DNA of 64,000 nt from Tieghemostelium lacteum. Lineage: Eukaryota; Evosea; Eumycetozoa; Dictyosteliales; Raperosteliaceae. The notes beneath the pieces are model-generated. The model saw only the letters and a list, made by a program, of their open reading frames with translations, made no database searches and had not been told where the DNA came from. The number at the start of each line of letters is the position of its first letter. Positions within the stretch are counted from its first letter, which is position 1. The stretch spans positions 744,001-808,000 of the forward strand of contig LODT01000004.1 in NCBI GenBank assembly GCA_001606155.1, in the 5' to 3' direction. The position numbers and the translations under genes are program-made. Positions 44,419 through 56,800 of this stretch are shown piece after piece.

Positions 44419-45356
44419 ATGTTTACACAAACTCAATATCAATTTCAGATACCAATTGTGAATAGTAGTATAGTACCTTTGGCTAATCCATATATATACC
44501 CTCCAACACACCAATATAATGTACAACCTCCACATCTCCATCATCATCATCACCAATCAAATATATATACCTTTAAAAATTGTATGTCTTCTCTATTCTC
44601 TCTATTTATAGAATAGATAAAAATAATTTCTTCTATCATCCTGAGGAATAATTGATTAATCGTTGATTTCTTTATAATTTTTGGTATTTGTCAAACATAG
44701 ATAATAATAACAGCGTAAACACTATTGGAAATAATGTAAATAAGAAAACCCCTCAACCATTTAAATACCATCAAAATAACTATACAAAGGTTCATTATCA
44801 GAATCAACAACCAAACCAACAGCATTATATAAAGAAATCTTTTACTGGTAACCAAAGACCAAATAACGGGAGTGGTAGTGTAAAAGTAATTAGAATACAA
44901 TCAGAGTCATTTATTCATTTACAACAAAAGAAAAAGAGTGTTGACGAACCTGCTTTCTATGCTCAATCTGATAAAGATTTTCCAAATCTAATGAAAGAAT
45001 ACATTGGTTTAGAAACCAATGATTCATTGACCCCTGTAAATAATAATAGTAATATTAGTAAATCCAATTCAAACAGTAATAATAGTAATAATAGCGCATC
45101 AACTTCTGTTTATCCTGTACTTAAAGAATATTTAAAAGACTTTTCAGTCCACACTGAAGAACGATTGAAACTATCCAATGACAATATTAAAACCTCTTGG
45201 CAAGAGAGAGCTGAAATTCTGTTTTCCATTTGTCTAAAGTTACCTGTGGACTTTGATATCAAAATCCACAAGAACAAACTAATACATTTCCTAACTACTT
45301 CTAAATCCGAAAAGGAATTAGAGTCAATCATCAGTAACTATTTATCTATATGCTAA
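44419..45356 (+). CDS. Two-exon Asn/Gln/His-rich protein of unknown function
   Basis: Exons 44419-44581 and 44701-45356 (intron GTATGT...CATAG, 119 nt) encode 272 residues in phase. The N-terminus is Gln/Pro-rich with a run of His (residues about 41-46). A basic Asn/Gln-rich region follows, then KVIRIQSESFIHL, EPAFYAQSDKDFPNLMKEY and a Ser/Asn linker. The last 75 residues look folded and helical (SWQERAEILFSICLKLPVDF, NKLIHFLTTSKSEKELESII). No known domain is recognised. Low-complexity tracts are normal in this organism, so they say little about function. Confidence 0.65.
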
Positions 45357-45615
45357 ATCAGCATAATTTTATAAATAAACTGTTCTCCTCTATCTCCCTC
45401 TCTCACACTAACTGTTCCTCTTTTCTTGTTTACTAGTTCTGTAATGTATAAAAGCTAACCATTAGATTACTACTATTTTTATTGATATCTATATTTCAGC
45501 TATTTGAATCTAATTTCCCTAATTATGATAATGGTCATTTATATTGATGTTTTATGTGAAAATTTACATGTTTGAAATCGATTTGTTCTATTTAAAAATT
45601 ATATATTCATTTAAA

Positions 45616-45875
45616 TTATTTTCCTTTCTTTCTACTAATCTTTTCTTCCTGTTATATATTATTGTATTAATAATTTCATGTAATGTCCTCTCTGTTATTT
45701 GAAAACCTAATATTACTTTGAATAAACAATGCTGTCTAATGACTGGATCATATTTTCTTAATAATAACTTTCTAGTACTCAATAATGCACTTTTGGTAGT
45801 TGTATAAAAGTAACCTGTGGCAGCTGTGCTAACCATTTTAATAATAACTGTATTGATCTTATTTGGACCAGCCAT
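45616..45875 (-). CDS. mrpl33: Mitochondrial ribosomal protein bL33
   Basis: Exons 45875-45717 and 45648-45616 (intron GTAATATT...TAACAG, 68 nt) give 63 residues, the normal bL33m length. The sequence begins MAGPNKINTVIIKMVSTAAT and has GYFYTTTK, KLLLRKYDPVIRQHCLFKE, the signature of bacterial and mitochondrial L33. The exon junction falls right at the conserved FKE, which supports the splice; reading through would add 40 AT-rich residues. The start was set at the MAGPNK methionine, because upstream frame extends only eight residues. It belongs to the large subunit of the mitochondrial ribosome near the exit-site tRNA. Confidence 0.85.
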
Positions 45876-46190
45876 ATCTGCTTTATAATATGCAATCAAT
45901 CAGAAAAAAAATTCGATTTTTTTTTTTTTTACAAAAATATTAAAAATGAAAACACATTAATATATATTGAACTTGTATTGTAGATTTTTGTAAGTTATAT
46001 AATTGTGGAGTTCATCAATGTCAATCAAAAATGAACATTTAAAAATTTTAGTATAAGTTATAAAAACTGAGATATAACTGAAAACCACAAGTAAAAACCC
46101 ATATTTTTGTCAAAAACAAAATTAAAAAAGATTTTTTTTGTTTTCATTATTATAAATATCCAAAAAACCAATATCAACACACCAAACACA
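45876..46190. promoter_or_regulatory. Divergent intergenic region, bL33m and headpiece genes
   Basis: 315 bp between divergent starts. A 13-nt T run (about 45918-45930) and general A/T richness; no specific site recognised. Confidence 0.4.
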
Positions 46191-47118
46191 ATGAGTCTAA
46201 GTGAAGAAGTCTATCAATTAAAAAAAGTATGTATTTTTTTAAAATTTTTTTTCCACTCACCATCAAATTTTAACTGTACCATATTTATTTATTTATTATT
46301 TGTAATTTTAAAAATTAAAGGATTTAAACCAAATGACAGATTTAGCTAAATTAGTACAAGAAACATTGTTAATTAAAAAGGAGTTAGAAGCTATCAAGAA
46401 GGAAGCTGAGAGAGTTCAATCTGAGATTGCTAAAGCAAAGAATGCACCACAAGCAACTTCAACTCATAATACTCCAGTTAGTCTTACAAAGACACCAACT
46501 GTTGTACCACCACCTAACCATGCACCAGTTTCATTGACTAAAACTTCACCACCAACTCAAACTCCTGTTGCTACTAAACCAGCTACTACAACACCAACAC
46601 CAGTTGCTACTAAACCTGTTACTACCACTCCAACTCCAAAACCAGTCACTTCTACACCAACTCCAGTTGCTACTAAACCAGTTACTACAGGACCAACTTC
46701 AACTCCAAAACCAGTTACTACACCATCACCAGTTAAACCAACTACAACTACATCTACACCAACCACAACTACAGCAACTAAGGCACCAGTATTCAACAGT
46801 GCACCATCATCAACTACTAAACCAGTTGCTCTCAATGTAAACCCACAAATTAAAACTATTGTTGATAATGTTAAAGCTAAATCTAAAGTTGATAAGACTA
46901 TGGACCCAACAAAACTTGAAGCCTATCTTACTGAAGCTGACTTTTTAGTAGCTCTTGGTTGCACAAGAGATGAATTTAACAAATTACCAAAATGGAAACA
47001 AGACTCTAAAAAGAAAGAAATCTCCATCTATGTATGTAATAATATTAATAATTCAATTTATTATGTAAACAAAACAAAAATAATTGATATCTAACTGTTT
47101 TTATACCATTTTTAGTAA
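46191..47118 (+). CDS. Villin-headpiece protein with coiled-coil start and Thr/Pro repeats
   Basis: Exon 1 is 46191-46226, exon 2 is 46321-47031, and a third exon supplies only the stop codon (47116-47118), giving 249 residues. The first 45 residues form a short coiled coil. About residues 60-165 are Thr/Pro/Val/Lys-rich repeats of the [12 protein letters not shown] kind. The last 45 are a villin headpiece: [36 protein letters not shown], ending at the exact family C-terminus SIY. The headpiece binds F-actin through the WKQ and Lys-rich helix, so this is likely a small actin-binding linker. If the last intron (GTATGT...TTTTAG) were retained, 21 AT-rich residues would be added. Confidence 0.85.
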
Positions 47119-48034
47119 AAATATTATTATGATTGGAATTTCAAAAACAACATGATGATTATAGTAGAAGAGTAAAATTCAAATAAATTAATAAAATATA
47201 GATTCAATCTCACTCTCACTCAATTTTTGCAAGTATAAATTTAGATTTAAATATACTATCTATTTTTCATTTTACAGTAAACCCCTATATTTTCAAAAAC
47301 AAAATATATCATACCAAACTTACACTCCTATCCATTACCAAGTACTTTATTCTCTTTTTTTATTTTGATTTTCTCTAACAATGTGTGTCCGTGTTTGTTT
47401 ATTTTTAAAATAATAACAATACAATGAAATTATCTTCTAAAAATAGTAAATTTAATAGTTAATTAATCTAGTTAACCCCAACCTCTATGGTATGGAAATC
47501 TCTTTATTTTTATTGATATCATTTAATCTCATTTCTTTTATTTGAAATATAAAGTTATCATTGAAACCCACTCACACCCTCACCCACTTTAGGTTTTTCA
47601 TGTATTATATTTGGGTTTATCAAAATTTAATAAAACATTTTGATTATGCTCTGGAAAAATATGTGGGGTATGGGAAAGTGGGTGGGTGTCTGTGTTAGTG
47701 TCTGTGTTTTTGATAGAACAACAACAACAACAATATCTACTAAGTTTTTAGTTCCAGTGGTATTCAGTGAGATAAATCTCATTTTTTAATAATATAAAAT
47801 TTATAACAATCAAAAGGATAAATATTTACAATAATTTATTCTCTCTATTTTTCTTTTCTGTAGTGTTCCTCTTTATTTATCAATAAATTAATTACAGATA
47901 TAGATTTACATCAAAAAAATTTTGTACAACAAAACTAAAACAACAAACTAAACCTATAAATTATATTTATATATTTATAATTTATTTATTATTTATTTAT
48001 ATTGGTCGACTAAATAATTATATATTATATAAAA
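47119..48034. other. Long spacer with a GC-rich imperfect hairpin
   Basis: About 900 bp. The striking part is C-rich DNA at 47566-47590 facing G-rich DNA at 47666-47693: CACCCACTTT and AAAGTGGGTG are perfect complements 83 nt apart, with partial extension outward. A TG-rich tract and a short CAA repeat (about 47720-47732) follow. No open frame. A structured RNA or a 3' processing region is possible but unproved. Confidence 0.4.
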
Positions 48035-48934
48035 ATGTCATTTGATAGTAGTGGTAGTAGTAGTAGTTATAGTGATGATATAGGATTTAGTGATTACAGT
48101 GGCGATATGACATCGTATGAATTAATGACTATTACCAATTTAATAATATATATTCTTATGGGATATTGGCCAATTATATTTATATGTAGTATTGTAAAAT
48201 TAATTTATTTATTTGTAAACGAAAGAGAGCTAAAGAAACTTCAACCTATAACCAATATAATAGTAACTATCAGTTCATTTCTCTACTGTCTGTTTTTTGC
48301 ACTCAGATTGGTGGAGGTTAAATCCTTTTTATGCTTTGTAGAGAAATTAGCAGAATCTGGAATTTTCATTACCTATCTAATGATTCTACTCTTTTGGATA
48401 CATTCTCTATTGGAAGAAGATGGTAAAATTAGAATTATAAGACATAGCAAGATATTTGCATGTCTGGTCATACTGATATTTGTGATGGAGTTTATCTATT
48501 GTCTTATAGACAGTTTGACAACCCAGGAAAAAATGTCGATGGAAAAAGGTGATAAATACATTCAATTCTATAACATTTACAAAACTGTCATATCTTTTAT
48601 CTATTGCTTTGGATTCTGTATTACTGGATTCCTAATACACAGAAAAGCAAAGAAATTGGCAAGTAAGAATCTAAAGAGATTTCGTAGAACTGGAATGCTC
48701 ATTGGTACGACCTTTTTGATCTTAGCCATTTGTAATATAACAACTGATGCTTTTGGTGACTATACCGATATTAAAACCTATAGAACAACTACTAGTTTTA
48801 TAGCAATAATCAATATGCTCTATGGTGTATTATGTTTCCTCATTTTATTCTTGGTTTTTTCAAATGACCACATTTCAAGAGAAAAGTCTTTAACTAGTAG
48901 TAATAATAGTATATCTGTTGGTCAAAAAGTATAA
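48035..48934 (+). CDS. Seven-transmembrane protein, TOM1/THH1-like or GPCR-like
   Basis: A single exon of 299 residues. After a Ser/Asp/Tyr-rich extracellular N-terminus (about 30 residues) come seven hydrophobic helices (about 35-58, 72-94, 106-124, 139-158, 185-204, 223-241, 252-277). A basic loop with HRKAKKLASKNLKRFRR lies before helix six. The layout recalls plant TOM1/THH1/TOM3 and GPR137-type proteins: LFWIHSLLEE after helix three compares with the LFWAEIYHQ region there. Dictyostelid cAMP-receptor-like proteins are the alternative, but their signature motifs are not obvious. Role unknown, probably in an intracellular or plasma membrane. The C-terminus is short and Ser-rich. Confidence 0.65.
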   Translation: MSFDSSGSSSSYSDDIGFSDYSGDMTSYELMTITNLIIYILMGYWPIIFICSIVKLIYLFVNERELKKLQPITNIIVTISSFLYCLFFALRLVEVKSFLCFVEKLAESGIFITYLMILLFWIHSLLEEDGKIRIIRHSKIFACLVILIFVMEFIYCLIDSLTTQEKMSMEKGDKYIQFYNIYKTVISFIYCFGFCITGFLIHRKAKKLASKNLKRFRRTGMLIGTTFLILAICNITTDAFGDYTDIKTYRTTTSFIAIINMLYGVLCFLILFLVFSNDHISREKSLTSSNNSISVGQKV

Positions 48935-49081
48935 TTCATCAAAATATACCTTTATATAACCCTTTTTGTACAAAATAAAACGAAAATCTAAAATAGATAC
49001 CCTTCTGTATAAAGTTCAACAACTAAAAAAGTTTTTTTATTTTTTTTTCATTTCTATTCAAATCGAATCTAACATCAAAAA

Positions 49082-49869
49082 ATGGTTAAATTAGTTAGAT
49101 TTTTAATGAAATTACATAATGAAACAGTTACTATTGAATTAAAGAATGGTACTATAGTTCATGGTACTATACAGGGTGTTGATATTAGTATGAATACACA
49201 TTTAAAAACAGTAAAACTGACATTAAAAGGAAAAAACCCAGTAAATTTAGATACTCTCAGTATTAGAGGAAACAATATTAGATACTTTATTTTACCAGAA
49301 TCATTGAATCTGGGAACTTTATTAGTTGATGATACTCCAAAAATCAAACCAAATCCCAAAAAGAGACCAGGTAAATATTATGATATTATCACATTCATCC
49401 CTTTATTCATTCAGATAAACTTATAGTTAGTTGTATGAAAAACAACGTTAGAAGATACAATGACAAATCACTGGATTAACTATTTGATTCTGTGAATCAA
49501 AATTTTCAGTTAATGAGGAAATATCTGCATTTTAGCATAAAAAATAATATAATCTCTAATCATATTATATTAATTGAAATTTAATTAACCAACAATTCAA
49601 AAAGCAATCAATAGATTACTATAACATAATCTATAAAATCCATTGTGTGTTGTGTGTTGTGTGTTGTGAAAATATCGTTATTGACAGATCATCATCATTA
49701 TTTGAAAACCAACTGCAAAAAAACTCATTGCAATAGATTAAACGGCGAATACTAATCAGTGATTTCTTTTTTAAATGAATTTATAGATAACAAATCATCA
49801 TTGCCAAAAGACAAATCAGCACCAAGAGGAAGAGGTGGCCCAAGACCATCTGGTAGAGGCAGATCTTAA
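49082..49869 (+). CDS. snrpd1: Small nuclear ribonucleoprotein SmD1
   Basis: Exon 1 49082-49370 and exon 2 49787-49869 join in phase to 123 residues, matching SmD1 length. Sm1 and Sm2 motifs are clear: [40 protein letters not shown] and [17 protein letters not shown]. The last exon gives the Arg-Gly tail ([14 protein letters not shown]), which is the methylation and SMN-binding region of D1. SmD1 sits in the heptameric ring of U1, U2, U4 and U5 snRNPs. The intron is 416 nt, several times longer than others in this window, and has a 7-bp TTGTGTG repeat and a TACTAAT branch-like site. The plain exon 1 frame would end in noise. Confidence 0.95.
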
Positions 49870-50818
49870 GTGGTTTTGTAGGCCTCAATTTACATTTTGG
49901 AGAATCGAAATTTTTTTTGAAAATGACAGATATTTTTTTTAGTTTTAATTTACAATTCAAATAAATTCACCAATCATTATGATAATGACAGATGGAGCTC
50001 ACCAAATCTCAATATTCCAAACAAACCTACAAATAACTCAACACCACATAATTACTTCTAAAAGAGTCCACATAACTGCCATTTCTCATTTTCATCACAA
50101 ATTAATATCTAGTTCTCCTTTAACTTCCCTTTTCCACTTCAAAATATTTATTAATAACCTATTGATACATAAATATTTTATTAATAAAAAAAAACGATAT
50201 ACCATTGTACACAAGATTTCATTATAAACCACAACAATAGAATAAAAGGAAAAAAACCATTCATTTATTTTCTCAAAACCAAATCCTATTTGGGTCCCAA
50301 AAATCAAGATTAATTTCCCCCCGAATAACTAAAAAAGTTGGAGGGATGTTTTTCAATTAAAAAAATTATTTGAGAGAAAACTCTAAAAACTCTATTACTT
50401 TTTTTTCCAAATACGGAATTAGAATTTTAATTTTTTTTTATTAATAAAATATATAGATTTTTTCAATTAATACAGTTTAATGGAGATTTTTTTTTAATTA
50501 AATACATAAATTTTAGGATTTTAAAAACTTTTTTGATTTAAATGTACAAAACCTATCAATAACAAAAATTCAAATATTTAGATATATATTCAATTAGATA
50601 TACAGTTTAGTTTAATAATCTATCCAATATTTTTAAATTCACATTTATTTATTATACCCAAAATATAAAATTACCCTTTCATCTAGACTTTTTTTTTTTT
50701 TAACCTATTTTAAATCCATTTTGGGATAACTACAACTAGAAATATCTTGCTTTAGAATATTCCTATTGTAAAAAAAAAAAAACCTAAATCTGTATACACA
50801 AAACACCTTGAAAATCCT
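49870..50818. other. Long AT-rich spacer upstream of the histidine kinase
   Basis: About 950 bp with many T and A runs. An 82-codon frame at 49979-50227 is His/Ile/Lys-rich and looks non-coding. The kinase promoter should lie in the right half; no defined site is seen. Confidence 0.4.
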
Positions 50819-53800
50819 ATGTACAAAAGAAATATAAAATATTTAAAATCTGATAAATTTGAAAATAACGATAATTCAAATAATCCAATTCTAAATAATA
50901 ATAATAATAATAAGAATAATAATAGTAAGGAGACTACAATTAATTCAAATAATAATCATCTAGACATTAAAGAATCTGGGGTAGCTGTAAAATTAACTTC
51001 AGAGAAATCTAATATAAATATAAAACATAAAACTATACAACCAAAAATTAATAATAATAATAACCCAGATCTTAATAATAGTTCAACAACAGTAATGGAC
51101 AAGAAACAAAATGATCTAGTTCAGAGTGTAAATAATACCAAAAATGAAAAAATATTTTCATCTCCATCTTCACCCACTCAATACCACAAACATGAAAAAC
51201 CCACAAATTTTTATTTTTTAACCAATGAAAAATCTCATTCATCTTTAACAGATAAATTACCAAATTCAGATATTCCAAAAATATCTTCGAAACAATTAGA
51301 GGAATCATATGGTTTCTCAAGTAAATTAGCAACAAGTCCTAATCAACCCTTAATTGAGGCTCACCTGATACAAAGAAATAAATTAGAACCACATACTACT
51401 AGCACCACAACAACAAATTCCACAACTACCAACAATGTCAGTGATAATGTAAAATTAGATATATCAGAACCTCATTTAAAAATGTTAAAATTAGATAAAG
51501 AGACTACTACCAACTACTGTACAAAATCTATACCAATATTAATAGAATCTCAAGAATCTATGAACTCTTCATCTACTGAGACTTTAGAACTAGTTGAAGA
51601 AATTGAAGATGACAACGACGATATTGTAGACATAGAATACCAACAACAAGAAGAAGAAGAAGGTCAAGAACAATCTATTGAAGAGTTGAGGACAAATGTA
51701 TCAGATGAAATAGATAATACCGAAAATATTAATAATAGTAGTAACACTGATGATAGTAACGAAATAACATCTGACACAAATGAAGTTATAAAAGAACAGG
51801 AACCATGTGACGATAGAACTTGCTTATTGCAATTATTGGCTGCACTGAAATCCTATAAAGAAGGTGACTTTTCTATAAGATTTGATACTTTACATCTACA
51901 GGAAAGTAGTCTAGAGAAAGAGATTAAAGACTACTTTAACGATGTTGTAAGACTCTCTGATAACACTGTAAAAGAATTCTCTAAAGTTGCCAAAATTGTT
52001 GGTAAAGAAGGAAAGAGGGTTGAGATATCCGTACCTGATTATTCAACTGGTTGTTGGAAGCTATGCTTTGACCTTATCAGTACTCTAGTTGGTGACATGA
52101 TTCAACCAACTGAAGAAGTAGTCAGAGTAATTGCATCCGTAGCCAAAGGTGACCTTTCTCAAACCATTAAATTGGAATCTGGCGATGGTAAAAAACTTCG
52201 TGGTGAATTTCTTAGAATTGCCAAAGTGGTAAATACCATGGTTTCTCAATTGAAATCTTTCTCTTCTGAAGTAACTAGAGTTGCTAGAGAAGTAAGTGTA
52301 TATTATTATTTAAAAGAACAATGTTCACAACTCATATTAACATATTTATTTAATAATAGGTCGGTACTGAAGGTAAATTAGGAGGTCAAGCCGAAGTTGT
52401 AGGATTAGATGGTATTTGGAGAGATTTGACCGATAATGTAAATACTATGGCTGCAAATCTTACTGGACAAGTTAGAGATATTGCTGAAGTTACTACTGCT
52501 GTAGCTTGTGGCGACCTTTCTAAAAAGATTTCAACCAATGCCAAAGGTGAAATTCTTGAACTCAAAAATACTGTAAATACTATGGTAGATCAACTAAAAT
52601 CATTCTCATCTGAAGTAACTAGAGTTGCAAGAGAAGTAGGTACTGAAGGTAAACTCGGTGGTCAAGCTGAAGTAGTAGGAGTCGGTGGTGTCTGGAAAGA
52701 TCTCACTGATAATGTAAATACTATGGCTGCAAATCTTACTGGACAAGTCAGAGCCATTGCTGAGGTTACAACTGCTGTAGCAACCGGTGATCTTTCAAAG
52801 AAGATTAATCTTGATGTTGAAGGTGAAATTCTTGAATTAAAGAACACTATTAACTCTATGGTTGATCAATTGAAATCATTCTCATCTGAGGTAACTAGAG
52901 TAGCCAGAGAAGTAGGTACTGAAGGTAAACTTGGTGGACAAGCTCAAGTTGAAGGTGTTGGAGTTGGTGGTGTCTGGAAAGACTTAACTGACAATGTAAA
53001 CACTATGGCTGCAAATTTGACAACCCAAGTTAGAGATATCGCTGAAGTAACTACAGCTGTAAAATGTGGTGATCTTTCAAAGAAGATTTCAACCAATGCC
53101 AAAGGTGAAATTCTTGAACTAAAGAACACTGTAAATACTATGGTTGATCAACTGAAATCATTCTCATCTGAAGTAACTAGAGTAGCAAGAGAGGTCGGCA
53201 CGGAGGGCAAACTGGGTGGTCAAGCAGAGGTAGTAGGAGTAGGTGGTGTCTGGAAAGATCTCACTGAAAATGTAAATACTATGGCTGCAAATTTGACTAC
53301 CCAGGTCAGAGATATTGCAGAGGTAACAACTGCAGTAGCTACTGGCGATCTTTCTAAAAAGATTTCAACCACTGCCAAAGGTGAAATTCTTGAACTCAAA
53401 AACACTGTAAACACTATGGTTGATCAATTAAAGAGCTTTTCATCTGAAGTAACTAGAGTAGCTAGAGAAGTAGGTACCGAAGGTAAACTAGGAGGTCAAG
53501 CTGAAGTAGTTGGTGTTGGTGGTGTATGGAAAGGTTTAACAGATAATGTAAACACTATGGCTGCAAATCTTACTGGACAAGTAAGAGCAATTGCTGAAGT
53601 TACTACTGCTGTAGCTTGTGGCGACCTTTCTAAAAAGATTTCTGTTGATGTACAAGGTGAAATTCTTGAACTTAAAATAACCATCAATACTATGGTTGAT
53701 CAATTGAAATCATTCTCATCTGAGGTAACCAGAGTTGCTAGAGAAGTAGGTACTGAAGGTAAACTAGGTGGTCAAGCAGAGGTAGTTGGAGTCGGTGGTG

Positions 53801-56800
53801 TCTGGAAAGATCTCACTGAAAATGTAAACACTATGGCTGCTAATCTCACTGGACAAGTCAGAGCCATTGCTGAAGTTACAACTGCTGTTGCAACTGGTGA
53901 TCTTTCAAAGAAAATCTCCATTAATGCAAAAGGTGAAATTCTTGAATTGAAGAACACTATTAACTCTATGGTTGATCAATTGAAATCATTCTCATCTGAG
54001 GTAACCAGAGTAGCCAGAGAAGTAGGTACTGAAGGTAAACTTGGTGGACAAGCTCAAGTTGAAGGTGTTGGAGTTGGTGGTGTCTGGAAAGATCTAACCG
54101 ACAATGTAAATACTATGGCTGCAAATCTTACAACTCAAGTCAGAGATATTGCTGAAGTAACTACAGCTGTAGCTACTGGTGATTTATCCAAAAAGATTTC
54201 TACCAATGCCAAAGGTGAAATTCTTGAACTAAAGAACACTGTAAACACTATGGTTGACCAACTGAAATCATTCTCTTCTGAAGTAACGAGAGTAGCCAGA
54301 GAAGTAGGTACTGAAGGTAAACTGGGTGGTCAAGCAGAGGTAGTTGGAGTCGGTGGTGTCTGGAAAGATCTCACTGATAATGTAAATACTATGGCTGCAA
54401 ATCTTACAACTCAAGTCTAGAGATATTGCTGAAGTAACAACTGCTGTAAAATGTGGTGACCTATCCAAGAAAATTGCTACCAACGCTAAAGGTGAAATTC
54501 TAGAACTCAAAAACACTGTAAATACTATGGTTGACCAATTGAAATCATTTTCATCTGAAGTAACTAGAGTAGCCAGAGAAGTAGGTACCGAAGGTAAACT
54601 CGGTGGTCAAGCTGAGGTTATAGGAGTAGGTGGTGTCTGGAAAGATCTCACTGAAAATGTAAACACTATGGCTGCAAATCTCACTGGACAAGTCAGAGCC
54701 ATTGCTGAAGTTACAACTGCTGTTGCAACTGGTGATCTTTCAAAGAAAATCTCCATTAATGCAAAAGGTGAAATTCTTGAATTGAAGAATACAATTAACT
54801 CTATGGTTGACCAATTAAAGAGTTTTTCATCTGAGGTAACTAGAGTTGCTAGAGAAGTAGGTACTGAAGGTAAACTTGGTGGACAAGCAGAATTCATTGG
54901 TATGGGTGGTGTCTGGAAAGATCTCACTGATAATGTAAATACTATGGCTGCTAATCTCACTGGACAAGTAAGAGCAATTGCCAAGGTTACAACTGCTGTA
55001 GCTACTGGTGACCTTTCAAAGAAAGTAAACTTAGATGTTAGAGGTGAAATTCTTGAACTAAAGAACACAATCAATACTATGGTTGATCAACTTAATTCAT
55101 TCTCATCTGAAGTAACCAGAGTAGCCAGAGAGGTAGGTACTGAAGGTAAATTAGGTGGTCAAGCTGAAGTTATAGGAGTTGGTGGTGTTTGGAAAGATCT
55201 CACTGAAAATGTAAATACTATGGCTGCTAATCTCACTGGACAAGTTAGAGATATTGCAACAGTTACAACTGCAGTAGCATGTGGTGATCTTTCTAAAAAG
55301 ATTTCAATTAATGCAAAAGGTGAAATTCTTGAATTGAAGAATACCATCAATACTATGGTTGACCAACTTAATTCATTTGCATCTGAAGTTACTAGAGTGT
55401 CACTTGAGGTAGGTACTGAAGGTAAACTAGGTGGACAAGCAGAAGTTAATGGTGTTGCAGGCGTTTGGAAAGATCTCACTGATAATGTAAATATTATGGC
55501 TGCTAATCTAACTAACCAAGTTAGAGCCATTGCAGAGGTTGCCAAAGCTGTAACTAAAGGTGATTTTACTAGAGTAATTTCTGTAGAGGCTAAAGGTGAA
55601 GTTAATCTATTGAAACAAATTATCAATAAGATGATTCACAATCTAAAAGAAACTACAATCAAGAATACTTTGGCAAAAGAAACTGCAGAAGCTGCATCTA
55701 GAGCAAAATCAGATTTCATGGCTAACATGTCTCATGAGATTAGAACACCTATGAATGGTATTATTGGTATGACTGATTTGACATTGGATACTGAATTAAC
55801 TGCCGAACAAAGAGAATATCTCACCATGGTACAATCCAGTGCTGGTTCTCTATTGACGATTATTAATGATATTTTGGATTTCTCCAAGATTGAAGCTGGT
55901 CGTTTAGAATTGGACCAAATTGAATTTGAACTCAGAAGCAATCTCTATGATACACTGAAACAATTGGCATGGAGAGCACATCAAAAAGGTCTTGAATTGA
56001 TTTGTGATATTGATAGATCAGTTCCAGATTTACTAATTGGTGATCAATGTCGTCTCAGACAAATTGTAACAAATCTCGTAGGTAATGCTATTAAATTCAC
56101 TGCTGAAGGTGAAGTTGCTCTAGTTGTACGTCTCAACCAAATTGTAGTTGGTGAACAACAGGCTGTACTGTTATCATTCTCTGTTAGAGATACTGGTATT
56201 GGTATACCACCAGACAAACTTCATCTTATATTTGAAGCATTCTCACAAGCTGATGGTTCCATTACTCGTAAATATGGTGGTACTGGTTTAGGTCTAACTA
56301 TTTCAACTCGTCTAGTTGAGTTAATGAAAGGTAAACTCATTGTAGAATCTGAACCTGACAAGGGATCCAAATTCGAATTCACTGCACAATTCCAATGCAA
56401 CAAACTAGAGAATGAAGTTATTAAACTCTCTGATGTAAATACTCTGATTATTGATGATAACGCCTCAACTAGAAGAGTTTTACATCACATGCTCAATGAA
56501 TATGGTATCACTTCTGACACTGCTGAATCTTATGAACAAGCACTACAATATCTCAAGAAAGCCTACACTGTTGGAAAACCATATGAATTCCTACTTCTTG
56601 ATGCTCAACTTGGTAAAGATGGTTATTTAGTAGCAGAGAACATTAAACAAGATCCTAAGTTTGGTAAAATTAATATCATAATGCTGGTATGTGGCTCTGG
56701 ACAAAGAGGTGATCCTGAGACTAAATCATCAATAGTCTCTGGATACCTTACTAAACCTATATCCAATATAGAACTACTTGAACTTCTACAGAAACAAAAC

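Noticed and set aside
46557-46840. Long frames on both strands over the Thr/Pro repeats
   Set aside because: Shadows of the repetitive ACT/CCA-rich coding sequence of the headpiece gene.
49979-50227. 82-codon plus-strand frame
   Set aside because: His/Ile/Lys-rich, AT-driven composition in a long spacer; no domain or conserved motif.
52662-55626. Series of 60-155-codon minus-strand frames at regular spacing
   Set aside because: Antisense shadows of the HAMP repeats, repeating with the same 276-bp period.
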